NCBI GenBank assembly: GCA_030248295.1
Contig: JASANH010000966.1
Coordinates: 124,001 to 188,000, forward strand
Direction: 5' to 3'
Source: Mesodorylaimus sp. YZB2_4
Taxonomy: Eukaryota > Nematoda > Enoplea > Dorylaimida > Dorylaimidae
Length of the DNA stretch: 64,000 nucleotides
Every line of letters starts with the position of its first letter. The first letter of the stretch is position 1. The position numbers and the translations under genes are program-made. The notes under the pieces are model-generated. The model searched no databases. It saw only the letters and a list, made by a program, of their open reading frames with translations, and had not been told where the DNA came from. This document shows positions 59,208 through 64,000 of this stretch, one piece after another.

Positions 59208-60133
59208 TTACATAAAGTCATCGGAATCATTAGCGTCCTTGTTCGTGCTCATGTTTTCCTGCCTCATCAAAGTGTCGTAAGAACGCAGGCGTTTCTCCTC
59301 TTCTCTCTTCAACGCTTCTTCCTCTTCTCGCTTCTTCTGGTCCCGTTGCTGTTGTTTTTTATGTTCTCTTTCCTTTCGATCGCGATCTTCTCGTTCCTTC
59401 CTAAAATCCAACGTCTTCTCCACTTTGGTCTTATTCAATCGATTCACAATTTCATTGATGCGCTTTTCCACCGTGATCGTCCGAACTTGCTTATGGTCTT
59501 TGAAGCCGACTTGTCCAACGTCCATGTCGCCGGTCTTGAGTAAGTTATCCCACATGGTGTATACGATCTAGAGCACAATGGCCAGTATAGTGTGCGGGTA
59601 ACTTAGAGCACAGTCCCCACCTTGACGTTATTCATTTTGTTCCCTTGGATACTATTCGCCTTCACCAGCTGAGCACAGTCGTCCAACAGTTGCGTGGGAA
59701 CGTCGTCGAGCGTCTGGCCTGGGTTTAGTCGTAAGTAAACGTGAGCAGATGAAACCTGAAACGAACAACCAGTACTGAGGCCAGGCGTGGAACAACCAGT
59801 ACTGAGGCCAGGCGCGGACATGGAAATGCCAGGGAACGGCCTTTAGCCCCCGGGTACCAGTCCTCCACAAGCACGGAAGGGCGCCAGCTTCCTTGCATAC
59901 CTAATCGAGACCACGTGCTGCCAGGCAGGAACGGCGTGCGCACTCATTAGAGGGAGGATGCCTTAGAGTCCCCTTGACCGAGGGGCTTCTCTCCCGCCCG
60001 TTCTCACCTTGTCTACATGGAACCACACATCCTCGGGCCACCCCCATCGGATCAACTCCTCGTTCTCGTGCTTGTCATCGCCCATAAAAATCGAGGCCGC
60101 CGGTTGGACCACGTTCGAAGTGAAGAAGAGCAT
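59208..60133 (-). CDS. CCDC25: Coiled-coil domain-containing protein 25
   Basis: Three exons (60008-60133, 59621-59755, 59208-59567), 206 residues against 208 in human, similar over the full length. Seen: [72 protein letters not shown], the NFACT-R type core, then a long charged coiled coil ([20 protein letters not shown]) and the invariant end [20 protein letters not shown]. The NFACT-R domain is shared with ribosome quality-control factor NEMF. Human CCDC25 is reported as a membrane sensor of extracellular DNA, which cannot be assumed here. The Treslin-like gene starts 249 bases downstream on the same strand. Confidence 0.95.
59763..59816. repeat. 27-base direct repeat, two copies
   Basis: gaacaaccagtactgaggcc aggcg is present twice in tandem in CCDC25 intron 1, differing at one base. 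Confidence 0.9.
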
Positions 60134-60948
60134 GGTCAATAGCCGCCCCTAAAACACACTGGCCAGGCTCGACCACCACTCGCACACACGCAAAGCAGAG
60201 TCCGATCAATGGCGGATCAGAGATGGCAGAACCCCGAGCAGCAATAGGTCAATATCTATTCGTTCACTGTCCAATGACATACCCACAGAACAGAGCACAG
60301 CACAACTCAAGACGGACACATTACGTAATCATTGTCTCACCATCGCAAGAATTCGGCCACCACGCACATCCTATAAACCGCGTCCACATACAATACTTAG
60401 CCATAACAATGTGCTCGCATGGCAGCCATGTACACTAACAAGGATACAACCACGTAGCTACCGTACCATGCCTAGGGTACATACAAACCACAGCGCGTAA
60501 TGGCAAATCATAGCTGAGATGACAAATGCGCCACACTAGCGAAATATCACTGCCTATAAAAAGACAACAAACCGAGAAGACCATTTGATAAAATACCTGC
60601 TGCTGCCATCTACTCCTTCCTATAGAACATAACTTTGCCAAAACAATATTCAAATGTTGGATGCACATCTAGCACCTTGTCTATCTTCTATTAAAACGTC
60701 ACGGGTTATAAAATAGGGTGCACTCACTAATCCAAAACAATATCCAAACACTGACTACGCCCCCGACATCCTGTACAAGTCCTCAAACTATCTGACTACG
60801 AAATCCCGGACGGACCAGAGCGAAATTACGTACCCCACTTTCAGATATTTGGCAAAATCAATTCCCAAATTTCAAATCCAAGCCATGCTAATGTGTACAA
60901 AACGCTGCGCTTTCATTAAACACAAAAACGAACCGGCATCCATTTCAG
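60134..60948. other. Intergenic between CRTC and CCDC25
   Basis: About 0.8 kb, A/C-rich, no supportable gene. Carries the CCDC25 promoter and CRTC 3' end on the - strand. Confidence 0.5.
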
Positions 60949-63778
60949 CTAAACGCGATCGTGGCGTAGCTCGTCCTCGGACGCAGCGTCGATGTGTAGC
61001 CCCTGTTCGCTCCCCAATCCGTGCAAACTTTCCAGATCGACCGGATCCAACGACATCTGCAAAACGGCACCATCGAAGGCGGGAAATCATACAGCAAACT
61101 GGCAGTGCTTACCCGCAAATCAGAAGACAATAACTCCACAGCGGCATCCACGTACAGTCCATCCCCATTTATGTTTCGAGCCCCTCCGCCGTGAATAGAC
61201 CCATCTGTTCCTGAAACCAATCACTCTATCCACACTTCAAAACACACCACTCAAACATCAGTTACCTGTGAATATGATATTTGGAATCTGACCTTGAGGC
61301 GACGATGGTTGCATGAGCATGGACTGGTGCGGTTGCATTCCACCACCAGCCTGATGCTGATACTGCTGCTGCTGCTGTTGCATCATCAGAGCCTGATACA
61401 TTTGCTGTTGTTGCTGTTGGTTATGCATCCTACGAGAGCACAATCCTGAGCATAAGTCACTCCTACATGTAGCACTTACTGGACTTGCTGTCCTGTCATC
61501 GCCGAATACTGCTGGTACGACACGGAAGAAGCGGGCAAAGAACCGTAGCACGATCCCGAATTGTTACCGCCATAGTAACCCTGCTGCTGATTAGAGAACG
61601 CGTTTTGATTTTGAGGGTCCTACAAGAAAACAATCATCACAAAATCCCCGCGCCAAATAGTCAAACCAAACCCACCACAATGTTTATATTCTGCATTTGA
61701 GCTTGAAGAGAACAATAGGGCGAGCCAGGCGACTGGGGCTGAACCATCTGCGGAGACGATGCCGGTGTCTCAGCCTGATGCCCCATAGGTAAACACTCGT
61801 TGGGGCTTCCGGAAGTCGATCGCGGAGACTCTGGCGGATAAGTCTGTTGATGTGTCTGCTATAAAGAACAAGCTATTATGACTGACACGACAAGACATCA
61901 GGTCAAAGCTCACAAAATTCTGATGTCCCGTGCCGCCGTAAGCGTATTTTTGTCCACCTCCCATAACTCCCTGAGAATATTGTACCGGCAATTGAATACT
62001 GTGACGCTGTTGAAGAGGATTGGAGACGGGAGCTGGCACTCCAGAATTCGATTGACCTCCACCAGTATAGGCGGCTGATTGGGAATAGGACGGCGGTGGC
62101 TGCGATCCGATCACATCTGCAAAAGGCACAGCACGCATTCCTCAATAGCTTCTACCAGCCACTGCTACACCCACCTTCTAACTTTTGGGCCTGCATATGT
62201 GCAGACAATAACGACGATGGAAGGTCAGGCAGAGATCCTGTATTATTCGAGATCGAAATTTGCGGGCCGGCCACTGGTTCACTCGGTTGAATACTGGAGA
62301 AGAAACAGGCGATAACCTTAGCCATATCTTCCGAAATCTTACTTCACTTACTTTATATTTGGCAAATGGGGCACATTTTCGCAAGATCGTGGTCTCATGT
62401 GCGCTGCACTCATGTTACCCTGCAGAAAGAAAACCACCCTGATGATCCAGGAACAGGTGAACGTAATATAAGCTTACCTTCGGGTCCAAGAAACATGCGC
62501 TAGGTACTGCACCTTGACCCATTTCGCCAGGTGAACTACCTAAAGCAAACAAGGGTGCTCTGAAACTTGCAAGATCAAACTATCTATATTTGCATACTCG
62601 TAGAAGCATTTGCGGAAGCTGCCGCAGACGGAGAATGTGGCGTTTGTTGCACGCCCGGCATGGTCGGATGCATGACGCTGGCGTGAATACCAGGATCCGA
62701 ATGAGTTCTAAAAGGAACGAATGCACGCACGAGTCAGAACCCATCTGCAAAACCAGTCCTATTACCTTCTCCAACTCGTATCCTGCGGCGGCGAGAGATA
62801 CATATGGGCGCCTTGATACTGCGCTGGGATCTAAATGCATCAAAGCCTTTAACCAAATCAAAGTGACAACACTCAGCAGCCTACTTGCTGCCCGATCTCT
62901 GGACTCAATTGACGAGACGGCGACACGTTGCGAGGCGATATGCTATGGGGCGACACAGTTCTGTACGGATGATACGTATGAGAATGATGGCCGTGAACAC
63001 CCGCGCCTGGGCTTCGTTCACGAGGATGAACCATGGTCATACGAACACTCTCCGCACCGCCGCCACCGGATGGTCCCGGCCATTGACCAGCGTACATGGC
63101 CATCTGGTCTGCGGGCTAAAAACAAGGTTCATGAATGTACGGCCAGTACAAATCGAGATACGAAACGGACAATACACATGCTATATTTACTGAAGCGAAC
63201 ATTTCGAAAGATCAGTGCTCACAAAATCGAGCAATTTTGGGGCAGTTCAAAAGTATCGAGCTACCTGTACGTCAACGCAAATCAGAAATGCTCATTGCGT
63301 GCGATATACGAGTTAGGGAGACACTAAGTCCCGTGTGCTGGAAAGCTGACCACTAAACTTCGTGCAAAACATAATCAAGGACGACACTAATCAAGACATG
63401 ATCTATTCAACTATACCAACCGGCATCATATGAGGCTGTTGAGCTAACTGACAAACGTTCGGCAACGAGCCCCCAGAACGTGGCCAGCCACCTGGCGGGC
63501 ACAAATTCGGCGCCTCAACAGAAACTGGATCCCCCTAAACGGTTATTAGGTACACTGATTTGCAATTGAAAAGTCTCGAGTTAGAACAGTGTAATTCACA
63601 CATACAGTATATTGCTAAAATATAAAAAAAATTTCTGCAATAAGCAAAAAACTCTTTTACTTACCCTCGTAATCCTTGACACCTCAGCGATAATCGATTC
63701 GAATTCATTTTTTTCTTCGTTCAGCTTTCGTTGCTGAATTGCAATCTTTTCACTAAATTTACGCGGATTCCCTGCCAT
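60949..63778 (-). CDS. CRTC: CREB-regulated transcription coactivator
   Basis: Multi-exon gene; first exons 63665-63778, 63421-63534, 62885-63115, 62766-62830, 62598-62707, 62478-62539, 62352-62419. CRTCs enter the nucleus when dephosphorylated and boost CREB transcription. Seen: CREB-binding domain NPRKFSEKIAIQQRKLNEEK, SGGSLPNV, MYLSPPQDTSWRRTHSDPGI (the SIK/AMPK serine in an R-x-x-S context that binds 14-3-3), RPRSCENVPHLPNI, NTGSLPDLPSSLL, a long Gln/Ser/Pro-rich region with two CAG-rich Gln runs, GQIPNIIFTG, and the C-terminal activation domain (MSLDPVDLESLHGLG, ASEDELRHDRV). All hallmark blocks are in family order, so calcium/cAMP and energy-sensing control is a reasonable inference. 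Confidence 0.95.
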
Positions 63779-64000
63779 AATCGCAGTATGATTTATCTAT
63801 AAAAACTATAGGTATCAAGTAAAATTGACCAAAAAAGTACAATTTTTTCGTCTACCATGGGACATTAATTAATTTATGCAAATGATTGTACGTGCAGTAA
63901 TAAATTTTCGAAGACAATCACGAGGCAGAGGTCCGATTACAGTAGCCCGTACGATAAGTTACATACGGACGATATGTTAGATTTATAATCACCGTTTCAT
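63779..64000. promoter_or_regulatory. CRTC upstream region, window edge
   Basis: A/T-rich sequence upstream of the CRTC start on the - strand. Likely 5' leader and promoter; no individual site is claimed. Confidence 0.35.

Noticed and set aside
62590..63327. 245-codon frame on the + strand
   Set aside because: Overlaps CRTC exons antisense; no family resemblance and no splice support.

Overview
The window is animal nuclear DNA, most likely from a nematode. Genes are rich in introns, many of them 45-100 bases, and most 3' splice sites read TTTTCAG or TTTCAG. The gene content also fits: a small MSP-domain sperm-type protein, a CLIC protein close to nematode EXC-4, carboxypeptidases with ShKT tails, and an ASK1/NSY-1 kinase. 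Species and clade cannot be fixed from sequence alone. I rebuilt most genes exon by exon; reading phase closes across all junctions for the genes described as complete.

Layout. 1-11043: two tandem M14 carboxypeptidase genes on the + strand, the first with several alternative 3' ends encoding ShKT domains. 11044-20331: an MSP-domain gene and a SMYD-type SET/MYND gene (both -) in repeat-rich DNA. 20332-30470: compact housekeeping block with ZFR (-), mitochondrial ribosome recycling factor (+), proteasome subunit PSMB2 (-) and EXC-4/CLIC (-). 30471-33456: low-complexity and SINE-like DNA. 33457-40615: an SLC17A9-like transporter (+) whose long introns hold transposon copies, then BLCAP (-). 41885-50132: a complete 32-exon ASK1/NSY-1 MAP3K (+). 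50710-51738: an intronless GPCR (+). 52150-63778: four genes on the - strand, SSR1/TRAP-alpha, a short Treslin/TICRR-like gene, CCDC25 and CRTC.

The genes form no single pathway; this is ordinary chromosomal gene order with scattered mobile DNA. The nearest thing to a functional unit is the carboxypeptidase pair: two secreted zymogens with all catalytic residues and an aspartate at the S1' specificity position. One is predicted to swap its C-terminus between no added domain, one ShKT domain, and a mucin-like threonine-rich stalk plus ShKT.

The most notable observations are (1) the phase-compatible alternative ShKT last exons, (2) two opposite-orientation copies of a DNA transposon with GATCCCG-rich termini in introns of two genes, (3) a fold-back element starting 13 bases inside an SLC17A9 intron, (4) a 613-residue Treslin-like protein, far shorter than vertebrate Treslin, and (5) an unidentified coding-like segment near 19463-19793.
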